In this document: one piece after another, positions 1 through 7,964 of the stretch | How the letters are laid out: each line of letters starts with the position of its first letter | Numbering within the stretch: position 1 is the stretch's first letter | From: Kitasatospora aureofaciens | GTDB lineage: Bacteria; Actinomycetota; Actinomycetes; Streptomycetales; Streptomycetaceae | Assembly: GCF_019192735.1 (NCBI RefSeq) | Contig: NZ_JAHTKP010000007.1 | Span: 62,001-126,000, forward strand | Length of the DNA: 64,000 nt | Direction: 5' to 3' | Position numbers and translations under genes: made by a program | Notes under the pieces: model-generated | The model's database searches: none | Seen by the model: only the letters and a program-made list of their open reading frames with translations | What the model was told of the DNA's origin: nothing

Positions 1-601
1 CCTGGAAGGCGACCGACTCGGGCTCCTTGTAGGCGCCCTTGCACAGGCGCACGCGCGAGCCGGCGCCGGCGAACTCGCGGCAGTCGGCCTCGGTGCGGCG
101 CAGGTAGGCCTGGAGCACGACGCCCAGCCACGGGAAGTCGGCCCGCAGCTCGCGCGCGATGGCGAGGGTGGAGTCGGTGGTGGTGTGGTCCTCCATGTCG
201 AGGGTCACCGTGGTGCCCGCGTCGGCGGCGGCCTCGCAGATGCGGCGGGCGTTCTCCAGCGCGATCTTCTCGCCGTCCACCGGCAGGAACTGCCCGACGG
301 CCGACAGCTTGACGGACACCTCGGCGCCCGCCGCGAGGCCGGTCTCCTTGAGCGCCTTGAGCAGGTGCTCGTAGGCCTCGGCGGTGCCGGCGGCCTGGGC
401 GGCGTCCTGGGTGTCCTCGCCGAGGTGGTCGAGGGTGACCTTGCGGCCGGTGGCGACCAGGTCGTCGCAGGCGGTGATCGCGGCGTCGAGGGCCTCGCCG
501 GCGACGAAGCGTTCGACTATCGCGTGGGTCGGCGGGAACTTCTCGACCACGGTCCGGACCTGCGGCGAGCGGGAGGCCGCGAGGAGGGCGGAACGGAGCA
601 T
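1..601 (-). CDS. Proline dehydrogenase, N-terminal part (runs off the window edge)
   Basis: This frame reads from an ATG at 601 off the left edge, giving the first 200 residues. Proline dehydrogenase is an FAD enzyme that oxidises proline to pyrroline-5-carboxylate. The visible part begins MLRSALLAAS and contains VTLDHLGED, EVSVKLSAVGQ, TVTLDMEDH and VVLQAYLRR, which fit successive strands of the PutA/ProDH TIM barrel. The reading ends in RLCKGAYKEPE, a conserved proline dehydrogenase segment. It follows pruA on the same strand after 168 bases, so the two steps of proline breakdown are probably co-transcribed. It is a stand-alone enzyme, not the bifunctional PutA of enterics. The remaining C-terminal third or so lies outside the window. 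Confidence 0.9.
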   Translation of the reverse strand, partial: MLRSALLAASRSPQVRTVVEKFPPTHAIVERFVAGEALDAAITACDDLVATGRKVTLDHLGEDTQDAAQAAGTAEAYEHLLKALKETGLAAGAEVSVKLSAVGQFLPVDGEKIALENARRICEAAADAGTTVTLDMEDHTTTDSTLAIARELRADFPWLGVVLQAYLRRTEADCREFAGAGSRVRLCKGAYKEPESVAFQ

Positions 602-642
602 CGTGACTCCTGGAGCTGGTGCTTCTAAGGGTGGCAGAAGGG

Positions 643-712
643 CCGGGGCGGCGGATACGGGGGTGAGTCCGCCGCCCCGGCGGGGCGACGCCCGGCTGCG
701 GGGCCGGGCGTC
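643..712 (-). terminator. Two successive hairpins between pruA and proline dehydrogenase
   Basis: A 13-bp perfect stem pairs 643-655 with 668-680. A second 10-bp perfect stem pairs 687-696 with 703-712. Both lie in the 168-base gap between the pruA stop and the next start on the same strand. No U-tract is present, as is usual in high-GC actinomycetes. They may attenuate or stabilise the message between the two genes rather than end it. Just pruA-proximal to them a 12-bp direct repeat (GGTGACCGGATG) occurs at 716 and 734. Confidence 0.45.
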
Positions 713-769
713 GCGGGTGACCGGATGGTCAGGGGTGACCGGATGACCGGGTGGTCGGGGGTGGGGCAC

Positions 770-2398
770 TCAGCCCATGTGCGGGTAGCGGTAGTCCGTC
801 GGCGGGACGAAGGTCTCCTTGACCGAACGGGTCGAGGTCCAGCGCGCCAGGTTCTGCTTGGCGCCGGCCTTGTCGTTGGTACCGGAGGCCCGGCCGCCAC
901 CGAAGGGCTGCTGGCCGACGACGGCGCCGGTCGGCTTGTCGTTGATGTAGAAGTTGCCGGCCGCGAAGCGCAGCTTCTCCATCGCGTGCTCGACGGCCGC
1001 GCGGTCCTGGGAGATGATCGAGCCGGTCAGGCCGTAGGCCGACACGGACTCCATCTGCGCCAGCATCTCGTCGTACTTCTCGTCCTCGTAGACGTGCACG
1101 GCGAGGATCGGGCCGAAGTACTCGTCCCTGAAGTACTCGCTCGCCGGGTCCTCGCAGACCAGGACGGTCGGGCGGACGAAGTAGCCGACCGAGTCGTCGT
1201 ACGTGCCGCCGGCCAGGACCTCGACCTTCGGGTCCGCCTGGGCCCGGTCGATGGCGGCCTTGTTCTTGGCGAAGGCGCGCTCGTCGATGACGGCCGACAT
1301 GAAGTTCGACAGGTCGGTGACGTCGCCCATGGCGAGGCCGTCGACCTCGGCGGCGAACTCGTCCTTGAGGCCGGCCCACAGCGACGCCGGGACGTACGCC
1401 CGCGACAGCGCCGAGCACTTCTGGCCCTGGAACTCGAAGGCGCCGCGGGTCATCGCGGTCTTCAGCACGGCCGGGTCGGCGGACGGGTGGGCGACCAGGA
1501 AGTCCTTGCCGCCGGTCTCGCCGACGATCCGCGGGTAGGTGCGGTACTGCGAGATGTTGGTGCCGACCTCGCGCCACAGGTGCTGGAAGGTGCCGGTGGA
1601 GCCGGTGAAGTGGATGCCGGCGAGGGCCGGGTGCTTGAGCGCCACGGCGGAGACGTCCAGGCCGTCGCCGGTCACCATGTTGATGACGCCCTTGGGCAGG
1701 CCGGCCGCCTCCAGCAGCTGCATGAGCAGGTGCGCGGAGAACTGCTGGGTCGGGGACGGCTTCCAGAGCACCACGTTGCCCATCAGCGCGGGCGCGGTCG
1801 GCAGGTTGCCGGCGATCGCGGTGAAGTTGAACGGGGTGATCGCGTAGACGAAGCCCTCCAGCGGGCGGTGGTCGCTGCGGTTCCACACGCCGTCCGAGGA
1901 GATCGGCTGCTCGGCCATGATCTGGCGGGCGAAGTGGACGTTGAAGCGCAGGAAGTCGACCAGCTCGCAGGGGGTGTCGATCTCGGCCTGCTGGGCGGTC
2001 TTGGACTGGCCGAGCATGGTGGCGGCGGCCAGGGTCTCGCGCCAGGGGCCGGCCAGCAGGTCGGCGGCCCTGAGGAAGATCGCGGCCCGCGAGTCGAAGG
2101 AGAGCGCCTGCCAGGCCGGGGCGGCGGCCAGGGCAGCGTCGATGGCGTCCTGCGCGTCGGCCTGGGTGGCGTTGCGCAGGGTGCCGAGCCGAGCCGCGTG
2201 GTTGTGCGGCTGGACGACGTGGATCTCGGCGCCGCCGCCCATACGGCGCTCACCGTTGATCGTCATGGTCAGCTGGACCGGCTCCTGGCCGCCCAGCTCC
2301 TTCAGCTTGGCCTCCAGACGGGCCCGTTCCGGGCTGCCGGGGGCGTAGCTGTGGACCGGCTCGTTCACCGGCGCGGGGACCTGGGTCACAGCATCCAT
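770..2398 (-). CDS. pruA: 1-pyrroline-5-carboxylate dehydrogenase
   Basis: NAD-dependent aldehyde dehydrogenase that converts glutamate semialdehyde (from pyrroline-5-carboxylate) to glutamate, the second step of proline use. The 542-residue product has the family's usual length. The catalytic cysteine is in FQGQKCSALSR, the general-base glutamate in VGETGGKDF, and the C-terminal segment FGGGRASGTNDKAG is typical of P5CDH. I chose the ATG at 2398 (MDAVTQVPAP) because a GAAGGAG ribosome site lies about 11 bases upstream; the open frame extends further but with non-conserved residues. Proline dehydrogenase follows on the same strand. A motif shared with the promoter of the PucR-family gene lies about 107 bases upstream of this start, suggesting proline-responsive control. 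Confidence 0.96.
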   Translation of the reverse strand: MDAVTQVPAPVNEPVHSYAPGSPERARLEAKLKELGGQEPVQLTMTINGERRMGGGAEIHVVQPHNHAARLGTLRNATQADAQDAIDAALAAAPAWQALSFDSRAAIFLRAADLLAGPWRETLAAATMLGQSKTAQQAEIDTPCELVDFLRFNVHFARQIMAEQPISSDGVWNRSDHRPLEGFVYAITPFNFTAIAGNLPTAPALMGNVVLWKPSPTQQFSAHLLMQLLEAAGLPKGVINMVTGDGLDVSAVALKHPALAGIHFTGSTGTFQHLWREVGTNISQYRTYPRIVGETGGKDFLVAHPSADPAVLKTAMTRGAFEFQGQKCSALSRAYVPASLWAGLKDEFAAEVDGLAMGDVTDLSNFMSAVIDERAFAKNKAAIDRAQADPKVEVLAGGTYDDSVGYFVRPTVLVCEDPASEYFRDEYFGPILAVHVYEDEKYDEMLAQMESVSAYGLTGSIISQDRAAVEHAMEKLRFAAGNFYINDKPTGAVVGQQPFGGGRASGTNDKAGAKQNLARWTSTRSVKETFVPPTDYRYPHMG

Positions 2399-2504
2399 GA
2401 GCGCACGCTCTCCTTCGTTGGTGCAGGGGGGATGCCGGCGCGGGTCGCACGCCGGCCACAGCACGAACGCTATTCCTGCACCCGGCGCCACTTGATTGGC
2501 CGGG

Positions 2505-2538
2505 CGGCTAAATTCCCCCGTACGGCGTTGTCCGGGCC
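2505..2538. promoter_or_regulatory. Candidate regulator site upstream of pruA, shared with the pucR-type promoter
   Basis: This 34-base block is identical at 26 positions, without gaps, to 4517-4550 in front of the PucR-family gene. Conserved blocks in order are CGGCTAAA, ACGGC and TTGTCCG. The outer blocks form an imperfect inverted repeat (CGGnnAA...TTnnCCG), so the site can be read in either orientation. I infer it is the binding site of the PucR-family regulator. Confidence 0.6.
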
Positions 2539-2602
2539 GACGAAGAACGTCACGGCGCGGTCACGGACCGTCGCCCTGCGCCCCTCTTTCACCAGCCGTC
2601 GC

Positions 2603-3829
2603 TCACACGGAGGAGGAGACCCGCCGGTCCCAGTCGATCCGGTACCCGTGCACCGGCCGGAGCATCTTCTCCGGGCTCATGAAGGTCCGCATCGCGATCG
2701 GCGCGAGCACCCGGAACATCGCCCGGGCGACCGGCCCGGAGGCCTTCTGGTTGTTGGTGCGCTCCGCGTTGGCGGCGATCTTCTCGACCCGCGGCCGGCG
2801 CAGCGCCTCGTACGCGGCGAAGGCGGCGGTGTGGTCGGGTAGGTCCCGCAGGCAGCGGGCGAGTTCGACGGCGCTCTCGACGGCCAGCGAGGCGCCCTGG
2901 CCGGAGCTGTTGGACGGGGCATGCACCGAGTCGCCGACCAGCACCATCCGGCCGCGGTGCCAGTGCGGGACGGACGGCATGATCTCCAGCCGCGGGAAGA
3001 CCTCCATGGTGTCGGCGTCGGCCACCCGCAGCACGTCCCGGGCGGGCACGTCGTCCGCGTGCAGCTCGCGGAGCCGGCGCAGCCACTCCTCGTTGGTGAC
3101 GGCGCTGACCTGCTCGTAGGTCAGCTGTTCGGGCTGCGGGACGTTGCTGAACCAGGCCGTCCCGGCGCCGTCCGGCAGCCCCCAGTAGCCGAAGAAGGCG
3201 CGGGCGCCGTTGGCGAAGTGCACGCTCTCGCCGCGTCCGGCCCGGCCGGGCAGCAGGTACGGGCTGTAGCCGCCGATGCCGAGCAGGCCGGTGTACCGGG
3301 CGCCGGGCGCGGCCGGGTCGATCAGGGTGCGCACGGTGGAGCGGGTGCCGTCGGTGCCGATCAGCAGGTCGCCGGTGGCGCTGCTGCCGTCGGCGAAGCG
3401 GGCGGTGATGCCGTCGGCGCCCTCCTCGGCGCCGATCAGCCGTTTGCCGTACCGGACTTCGATGCCGGTCTCGCGCAGCCGCCGCTGCAGCACCTCGTAC
3501 AGGTCAGCGCGGCGCATGAGCCGCCCGTGCGGCAGGTCGGCGAGGCCGGCGAACTCGGCCAGCACGGCACCCTTGCCGTCCTCGATCACCATCGGCCCGA
3601 CCGGCTGCCCGATCCGGCCGACCTCCGCATCCAGCCCGACGACCGCGAGCGCGCCGAGCCCGTTGGGGGCGATCATGAAGGTCCCGCCGATGCCCTCGGC
3701 GGAGCTGTCGTAGGCCTCGAGGACGACCGGGTCGATGCCGGCCCTGCGCAGCGCCAGCGCCGCCACCGGGCCGGCGATCCCGCCGCCGATGACCAGGGCC
3801 GTCTTCGTGGTGGTGCGGTTCGTGCTCAT
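2603..3829 (-). CDS. FAD-dependent aromatic-type monooxygenase
   Basis: A 408-residue class A flavoprotein monooxygenase, the NAD(P)H/FAD hydroxylase family that includes para-hydroxybenzoate hydroxylase-like enzymes. The N-terminal dinucleotide fold is GGGIAGPVAALALRRAG, the DG motif is IGTDGTRS, and the second FAD motif is GDSVHAPSNSSGQGAS around residue 300. The substrate cannot be told from sequence. Its start overlaps the stop of the upstream PadR-family gene by four bases (ATGA), so the two are translationally coupled. This fits a pattern in which a PadR repressor controls an enzyme that detoxifies the repressor's inducer. It could also tailor a secondary metabolite, but no biosynthetic genes lie nearby. 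Confidence 0.88.
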   Translation of the reverse strand: MSTNRTTTKTALVIGGGIAGPVAALALRRAGIDPVVLEAYDSSAEGIGGTFMIAPNGLGALAVVGLDAEVGRIGQPVGPMVIEDGKGAVLAEFAGLADLPHGRLMRRADLYEVLQRRLRETGIEVRYGKRLIGAEEGADGITARFADGSSATGDLLIGTDGTRSTVRTLIDPAAPGARYTGLLGIGGYSPYLLPGRAGRGESVHFANGARAFFGYWGLPDGAGTAWFSNVPQPEQLTYEQVSAVTNEEWLRRLRELHADDVPARDVLRVADADTMEVFPRLEIMPSVPHWHRGRMVLVGDSVHAPSNSSGQGASLAVESAVELARCLRDLPDHTAAFAAYEALRRPRVEKIAANAERTNNQKASGPVARAMFRVLAPIAMRTFMSPEKMLRPVHGYRIDWDRRVSSSV

Positions 3830-4422
3830 TCCAGGCTCCTCAGGAACTCGTGCAGGGTCCGGGTGAACTCCGGATCCCCGAGCTGTCCGATGAGGTTCTC
3901 GGTGAAGCGCCGCTCGGCTTCCAGCCGCGCGAGGGCGTACTCCTCCTCGACGACGAACATCGGGTGGACGCCCATCTCGGCGCCCTTCCGCAGCAGGCCG
4001 CGCGAGGCGTCGATCCGCTCGTCCAGCAACTCCAGCCGCCGCCGGAGCAGTTCGATCGACTCCGCGGTGTCGAGCACCACGAGCAGGCTCAGCGCGACGC
4101 CGTACCCCGGGTACTCGTCCTGCGGCTCGGCCACCAGTTCGCGCATCCAGTCGTGGAGCTCCGTCCGGCCCTCGGGCGTGATGGCGTAGACGGTGCGCTC
4201 CGGCCGCTGGGTGTCGCGGACGGTCTCCTGCTCGGCGACGAACCCGGCCTTCCGCAGCTGCTCCACGACCATGTACAGCGAGCTGCGGTTGTACTTGATG
4301 TTGCGGTCCTTGCCGTGCTCCTGGAGCCGGCGCCCCATCTCGTACGGGTGCATCGGCTCGGCCGTGAGCTCGGCCAGGACCGCGAGGGCCAGCGGGTTCG
4401 ACACCTTGCGTCGCTTCGCCAC
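3826..4422 (-). CDS. PadR-family transcriptional regulator
   Basis: This 198-residue protein has an N-terminal PadR winged helix (residues about 8-85: LALAVLAELT, HPYEMGRRLQ, YNRSSLYMVVEQL, ERTVYAITPEG) and a C-terminal four-helix dimerisation region of the Vir_act_alpha_C type. PadR proteins usually repress their own operon until a small aromatic or drug-like ligand binds. The start is GTG at 4422, with GAGGAAG seven bases upstream. The gene is first in an operon with the FAD monooxygenase (four-base overlap). The only promoter I see in front of it is overlapped by an inverted repeat, consistent with autorepression. Confidence 0.93.
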   Translation of the reverse strand: MAKRRKVSNPLALAVLAELTAEPMHPYEMGRRLQEHGKDRNIKYNRSSLYMVVEQLRKAGFVAEQETVRDTQRPERTVYAITPEGRTELHDWMRELVAEPQDEYPGYGVALSLLVVLDTAESIELLRRRLELLDERIDASRGLLRKGAEMGVHPMFVVEEEYALARLEAERRFTENLIGQLGDPEFTRTLHEFLRSLE

Positions 4423-4450
4423 GAGAACTTCCTCATCTCTTGGTCAGCAC

Positions 4451-4481
4451 TGACTATCCACTCCCGAATAGTCAGGGTCAA
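4451..4481 (-). promoter_or_regulatory. Promoter and inverted-repeat operator of the PadR/monooxygenase operon
   Basis: On the minus strand a -35 box TTGACC (4476-4481) is followed after 17 bases by GATAGT (4453-4458), a good vegetative promoter. A perfect inverted repeat, TGACTAT-N10-ATAGTCA (4451-4457 and 4468-4474), lies across the spacer and -10 region. The arms and spacer length resemble known PadR operators (ATnnT...AnnAT type). Binding there would block RNA polymerase. A further half-like site, TCAACTAT, is at 4478-4485. Confidence 0.65.
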
Positions 4482-4516
4482 CTATCTACGAATGATGGGC
4501 CGCAACTCTGTCCGCC

Positions 4517-4550
4517 CGGCTAAAATCAACCACACGGCATTGTCCGAGCG
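4517..4550. promoter_or_regulatory. Candidate autoregulatory site of the PucR-family gene
   Basis: This is the partner of the 2505-2538 motif (26 of 34 identical). It ends 15 bases before the start codon of the PucR-family gene and overlaps the region where its promoter or transcript start should be, so binding here would likely affect that gene's own expression. A strong ribosome site (GAAGGAGG) follows at about 4554-4561. Confidence 0.55.
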
Positions 4551-4565
4551 GATGAAGGAGGCCCG

Positions 4566-6167
4566 ATGACAACCCCCGGCCTCCCGCTCCGGCAGCTGCT
4601 GATGTCCCTCGGCGAGCCCCTGGTCGAACTCCAGGCCGCCCCCCAGGGCCTGGACGTCCCCGTGCGCGACGTCGCGATCCTCGACCCGGAGGACCCCCCG
4701 ACCGCCGCCCCCGGCGAACTCGTCCTCGCGATCGGCGCCCGCGGCCGGGCCGCCCTCCCCGCCCTGCGCGCGGCCGGCCGGGCGGGCGCGGCCGCGGTCG
4801 CGGTCAAGCTGGACGCCCCCGGCCAGGCGGACGCCCTGCGCGAGGCCGCCACCGACGCCGGCGTCGCCCTGCTCTCGGTCCGCCGCGAGACCCGCTGGGA
4901 GCACCTCGACTCCCTGGCCCGCGCGATCATCGCCGGCCCCGACGCCCCGGACACTCCCGGCACCGCCGAGCACAACGCGGGCGACCTGTTCTCCCTGGCC
5001 CAGACCGTCGCCGTGCTCACCAGCGGCATCGTCTCGATCGAGGACACCTCCAGCCGGGTGCTGGCCTACTCCCGCTCCTCCGACTCGGACGAGGTGGACG
5101 ACCTCCGCCGCCTCTCCATCCTCGGCTGGCAGGGCCCCGAACCGTACCTGTCCAAGCTCCGCGAGTGGGGCATCTTCCAGCACCTGCGCACCTCGGACGC
5201 CCCGATCGCGGTCGAGCCGCACCCCGAACTCGGCCTGCGCCGCCGCCTCGCGATCGGCATCCGGGCCGGCGCGCAGCCGCTCGGCACCATCTGGGTGCAG
5301 GAGGGCGCGCAGCCGCTGGCCCCGCTCGCCGAGCAGGCCCTGATCGGCGCCGCCCGCGTCGCCGCCGCCCAACTGGTGCGCCGCCGCCGGGAGTTGTCCG
5401 CCGACGTCCGACTGACCCAGACCCTGCTCACCGGCCTCCTGGAGGGCTCGACCGGCCCGCAGTCGCTCGCCACCCACCTGGGCCTGGACCTGCGCCGCCC
5501 GGCCACCGTCCTCGCATACAGCACCCGCACCACCGAGGCGCTGCACCGCTCCGACGTCACCGGCCTGATCTCGGTGCACACCGCCGCCCGGCACCGCACC
5601 GCGCTGCTCGCCCCGATCGAGTCCCGGGTGTACGTGCTGCTGCCCGAACTCCCGCCCGGCCTGCCGATGACGACGGTCCGCGACTGGGCGTCCGAGGTGG
5701 TCGAAGCGGCCCGGGACCACCTCGGGGTACCGCTGCGCGCCGCGATCGGCTCGACCGTGGACGGCCTCGCCCAGGTGCCGGACTCCCGCGCCCAGGCGGA
5801 CCGCATCCTCGACGCGATGGGCCGTGGCGGCGTCGAACTCGACGTCGCGGCGCTGATCGATGTCCAGGCCGAGGTGCTGGTCAGCGAGATGCTCGCGCTG
5901 CTCCAGGAGCGCACCGGCCTGCGCGACCCCCGGCTGACCGCGCTCACCGCCTACGACCGGCGGCACGGCACCCGCCTCGCCGAGTCGGTGCTGGCCTGGC
6001 TGGACGCGCTCGGCGAGGTCCGGGTGGCGGCCGACGCCCTGCACATCCACCCCAACACCCTGCGCTACCGGGTGCGCCGCGCCGAGCAGTTGACCGGCAT
6101 CGACCTCGCCCAGCCGCAGCAGCGCCTGCTGGCGATGCTCCAACTGCGGCTGCCCGCGGACGAATAA
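4566..6167 (+). CDS. PucR-family transcriptional regulator, probable regulator of proline catabolism
   Basis: A 533-residue protein with an N-terminal PucR-type ligand-sensing domain (about residues 10-130), a central GGDEF-like region common in CdaR/PucR proteins, and a C-terminal PucR helix-turn-helix around residues 480-530 (HPNTLRYRVRRAEQL, the family hallmark). It lies in the proline catabolic neighbourhood, separated only by the PadR/monooxygenase pair. Its promoter carries the same 34-base motif as pruA. Family knowledge and this shared site together suggest that it controls pruA and proline dehydrogenase in response to proline and regulates itself. The direct ligand is not visible from sequence. 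Confidence 0.9.
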   Translation: MTTPGLPLRQLLMSLGEPLVELQAAPQGLDVPVRDVAILDPEDPPTAAPGELVLAIGARGRAALPALRAAGRAGAAAVAVKLDAPGQADALREAATDAGVALLSVRRETRWEHLDSLARAIIAGPDAPDTPGTAEHNAGDLFSLAQTVAVLTSGIVSIEDTSSRVLAYSRSSDSDEVDDLRRLSILGWQGPEPYLSKLREWGIFQHLRTSDAPIAVEPHPELGLRRRLAIGIRAGAQPLGTIWVQEGAQPLAPLAEQALIGAARVAAAQLVRRRRELSADVRLTQTLLTGLLEGSTGPQSLATHLGLDLRRPATVLAYSTRTTEALHRSDVTGLISVHTAARHRTALLAPIESRVYVLLPELPPGLPMTTVRDWASEVVEAARDHLGVPLRAAIGSTVDGLAQVPDSRAQADRILDAMGRGGVELDVAALIDVQAEVLVSEMLALLQERTGLRDPRLTALTAYDRRHGTRLAESVLAWLDALGEVRVAADALHIHPNTLRYRVRRAEQLTGIDLAQPQQRLLAMLQLRLPADE

Positions 6168-6189
6168 CAGCGGGCACCCTTGACGAGAG

Positions 6190-7371
6190 TCACCCCACCC
6201 GCGCGGCCCGCCACTGCTCCCACGCCGACAGCCACAGCTGCTCGGCGAGCCGCTGCTCCTCCCACGCCTCCGGCCCGCCGCCCGCCCGGTCCCGCCACAG
6301 CTGCTCCCAGGCCCGCTGCGCCGGCAGGCTCGCCACCTCGCTCGCGAACACCGTGTACCGGACGGCCTCCTCGACGGCCGCCGCCCCCTCCGGTGTCCCG
6401 ACCACCCAATGCGTCTGCTGCGCAAGCCGGTTGAAGTGGTTGACCATCGACGTCACCGCCGCCAGCGCCTCCTCCCGGGTCTCCGAGGCGAGCCGCATCT
6501 GCTGCCGCACCGCGGCCTCCCAGCTCACCGCGCGCGCCTCCCCGCGCAGCCCGCGGGGCAGCCGCGGCGGACGTCCGGCCCGCACCTGCGCATCGATCGC
6601 CGCGGACTCCGCGATGCTCTGCCCGATCAGCGTCCGGTGCGCCTCCAGCCCGCTGACCGGCGGCAGTTCGCGCTCCTCGACCGGCACCCGCAGCGCGTGC
6701 CGGGAGGCCAGCCCGCGCAACAGCTCGCTCCGGCCGCGCAGATACCGCTCGACGTCCCCGATCCGGCCCAGCTCCAGCCCGCCGGGCGCCACCCCGCGCC
6801 CGCACACCGTCACGGTCAGCCCGTCGATCCTCAGCCGCCCCGCCCAGACCGGCCCGGCCCCGCCGCTCACCGGCGCCCCCGGCCAGAGCACCGGCCGGTC
6901 CTCGTGCACCTCGACCGCGCACGGCTCGCCGTCCACGGTGATCCACTCGCGCAGCGCCCGCACCCGCCCGGGCCCGTCGCCCTCGTCGACCCCCAGGTGG
7001 TCGTAGACCCGGTCGCGCTCGTCCTCGACCACGTCCTCCAGCTCGGGCAGGACGACACAGCGCTCGGCGCCCGGCCGGTAGGTGCGCACGGTGACGTACG
7101 GGCCGGTCACCGAGCTCCAGTCGCCGGACTGCACCTCGACCCAGTCCAGTTGCCCGCCGCTGGTCTCGAACGCGGCCAGCGCGTCCCCCTCGCGGCCGAG
7201 CCCGGCGACGACGCCGTACACCGGGAAGTCGGCGGCGGCCAGGGTCCGGCGCGTGAACTCCTCCACGCGGGCGAAACGATCCTCCCGCTCCTCCCGGTCC
7301 GGGACGTACCGGCCGGCCGGCCGTGGTGCGCCCCGCCACTCCTGCGGCCTGCCGTCGCTCTCCCGCACCAT
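6190..7371 (-). CDS. Conserved hypothetical protein, tryptophan-rich C terminus
   Basis: I do not recognise a named family in this 393-residue protein. It has no signal peptide or membrane segment and is rich in Arg, Glu and Trp. The middle is mixed strand-like sequence (for example RLRIDGLTVTVCGRG), and the last 120 residues are helical with repeated Trp-Glu-Gln patterns (AWEQLW, QLWLSAWEQW). I chose the ATG at 7371 because upstream codons look like random Arg-rich sequence. It is convergent with the PucR-family gene, with 22 bases between stops. It is probably a cytosolic actinomycete-specific protein. Confidence 0.6.
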   Translation of the reverse strand: MVRESDGRPQEWRGAPRPAGRYVPDREEREDRFARVEEFTRRTLAAADFPVYGVVAGLGREGDALAAFETSGGQLDWVEVQSGDWSSVTGPYVTVRTYRPGAERCVVLPELEDVVEDERDRVYDHLGVDEGDGPGRVRALREWITVDGEPCAVEVHEDRPVLWPGAPVSGGAGPVWAGRLRIDGLTVTVCGRGVAPGGLELGRIGDVERYLRGRSELLRGLASRHALRVPVEERELPPVSGLEAHRTLIGQSIAESAAIDAQVRAGRPPRLPRGLRGEARAVSWEAAVRQQMRLASETREEALAAVTSMVNHFNRLAQQTHWVVGTPEGAAAVEEAVRYTVFASEVASLPAQRAWEQLWRDRAGGGPEAWEEQRLAEQLWLSAWEQWRAARVG

Positions 7372-7491
7372 CCTGTGCCGCACCCCCGAGTCCTCGCGCC
7401 CGCACCGCCTCCGCCACCTTACGTGCCGGGGACCTGCCGGGTCATCAGCTCCGCTGTCCCGCAAGGACCTCGGCCGCGTCAGGGCGCGCGG

Positions 7492-7514
7492 TTGTCAGCC
7501 GCCCTCCCTACCCT
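7492..7514 (+). promoter_or_regulatory. PafBC/ClpR-type (RecA-NDp-like) promoter of the VOC gene
   Basis: TTGTCAGCCGC at 7492-7502, then exactly six bases, then TACCCT at 7509-7514. The actinobacterial LexA-independent DNA-damage promoter consensus is TTGTCAGTGGC-N6-TAGGGT. Nine of eleven upstream bases match and the spacing is exact. The ATG is six bases after the -10 box, so the transcript is probably leaderless. Confidence 0.55.
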
Positions 7515-7520
7515 GGCGGC

Positions 7521-7964
7521 ATGACAGCACAGAGCACCTTCCCCGCCCGGATCAGCATCGTCACCCTCGGCGTCTCCGACCTCGACCGCAGCGCCCGCTT
7601 CTACGAGAGCCTCGGCTGGAAGCGGTCCTCCGCCTCCAGCCCCGAGATCGTCTGGTTCCGCACCGCCGACTCGGTGCTCGGCCTGTTCCCGAGCGACGAG
7701 CTGGCCGCCGACGCGGGCATCCCGGCCGGCGGCGAGCCGTCCTTCCGCGGCGTCACCCTCGCGGTGAACCTGGAGTCCCCCGCGCTGGTGGACGCCGCGC
7801 TGCAGACGGCCGTCGAGGCCGGCGCCGCGGTGGTCAAGCCGCCGACCACGACCAGCTGGGGCGGCTACTCCGGCTACTTCGAGGACCCGGACGGCCACCT
7901 CTGGGAGCTGGCCCACAACCCGTTCTTCCCCTTCACCGAGGACGGCTCGCTGGACCTGCCCTAG
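7521..7964 (+). CDS. VOC (glyoxalase/bleomycin-resistance) family protein
   Basis: This 147-residue vicinal-oxygen-chelate protein has two beta-alpha-beta-beta-beta modules. The N-terminal module starts ISIVTLGVSDLDRSARFYESLGW, here split as ISIVTLGV and DRSARFYESLGW. The C-terminal module ends YFEDPDGHLWELAHNPFF, which carries the usual metal-ligand glutamate. Such proteins bind drugs or carry out metal-dependent lyase, isomerase or dioxygenase chemistry; the substrate is unknown. I chose the ATG at 7521, where the conserved domain begins, six bases after a -10 box in a damage-type promoter. A role in resisting a DNA-damaging compound is an inference from that promoter. Confidence 0.88.
   Translation: MTAQSTFPARISIVTLGVSDLDRSARFYESLGWKRSSASSPEIVWFRTADSVLGLFPSDELAADAGIPAGGEPSFRGVTLAVNLESPALVDAALQTAVEAGAAVVKPPTTTSWGGYSGYFEDPDGHLWELAHNPFFPFTEDGSLDLP

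Noticed and set aside
725-2842. A 705-codon open frame on the plus strand opposite pruA
   Set aside because: It mirrors the codons of pruA with Gly/Val/Leu/Arg-rich low-complexity sequence and has no ribosome site or family motif. It is a GC-bias shadow.
4482-6425. A 647-codon minus-strand frame opposite the PucR-family gene
   Set aside because: The product is Gly/Arg/Ala/Gln-rich without motifs, while the plus strand has the PucR helix-turn-helix and a strong ribosome site.
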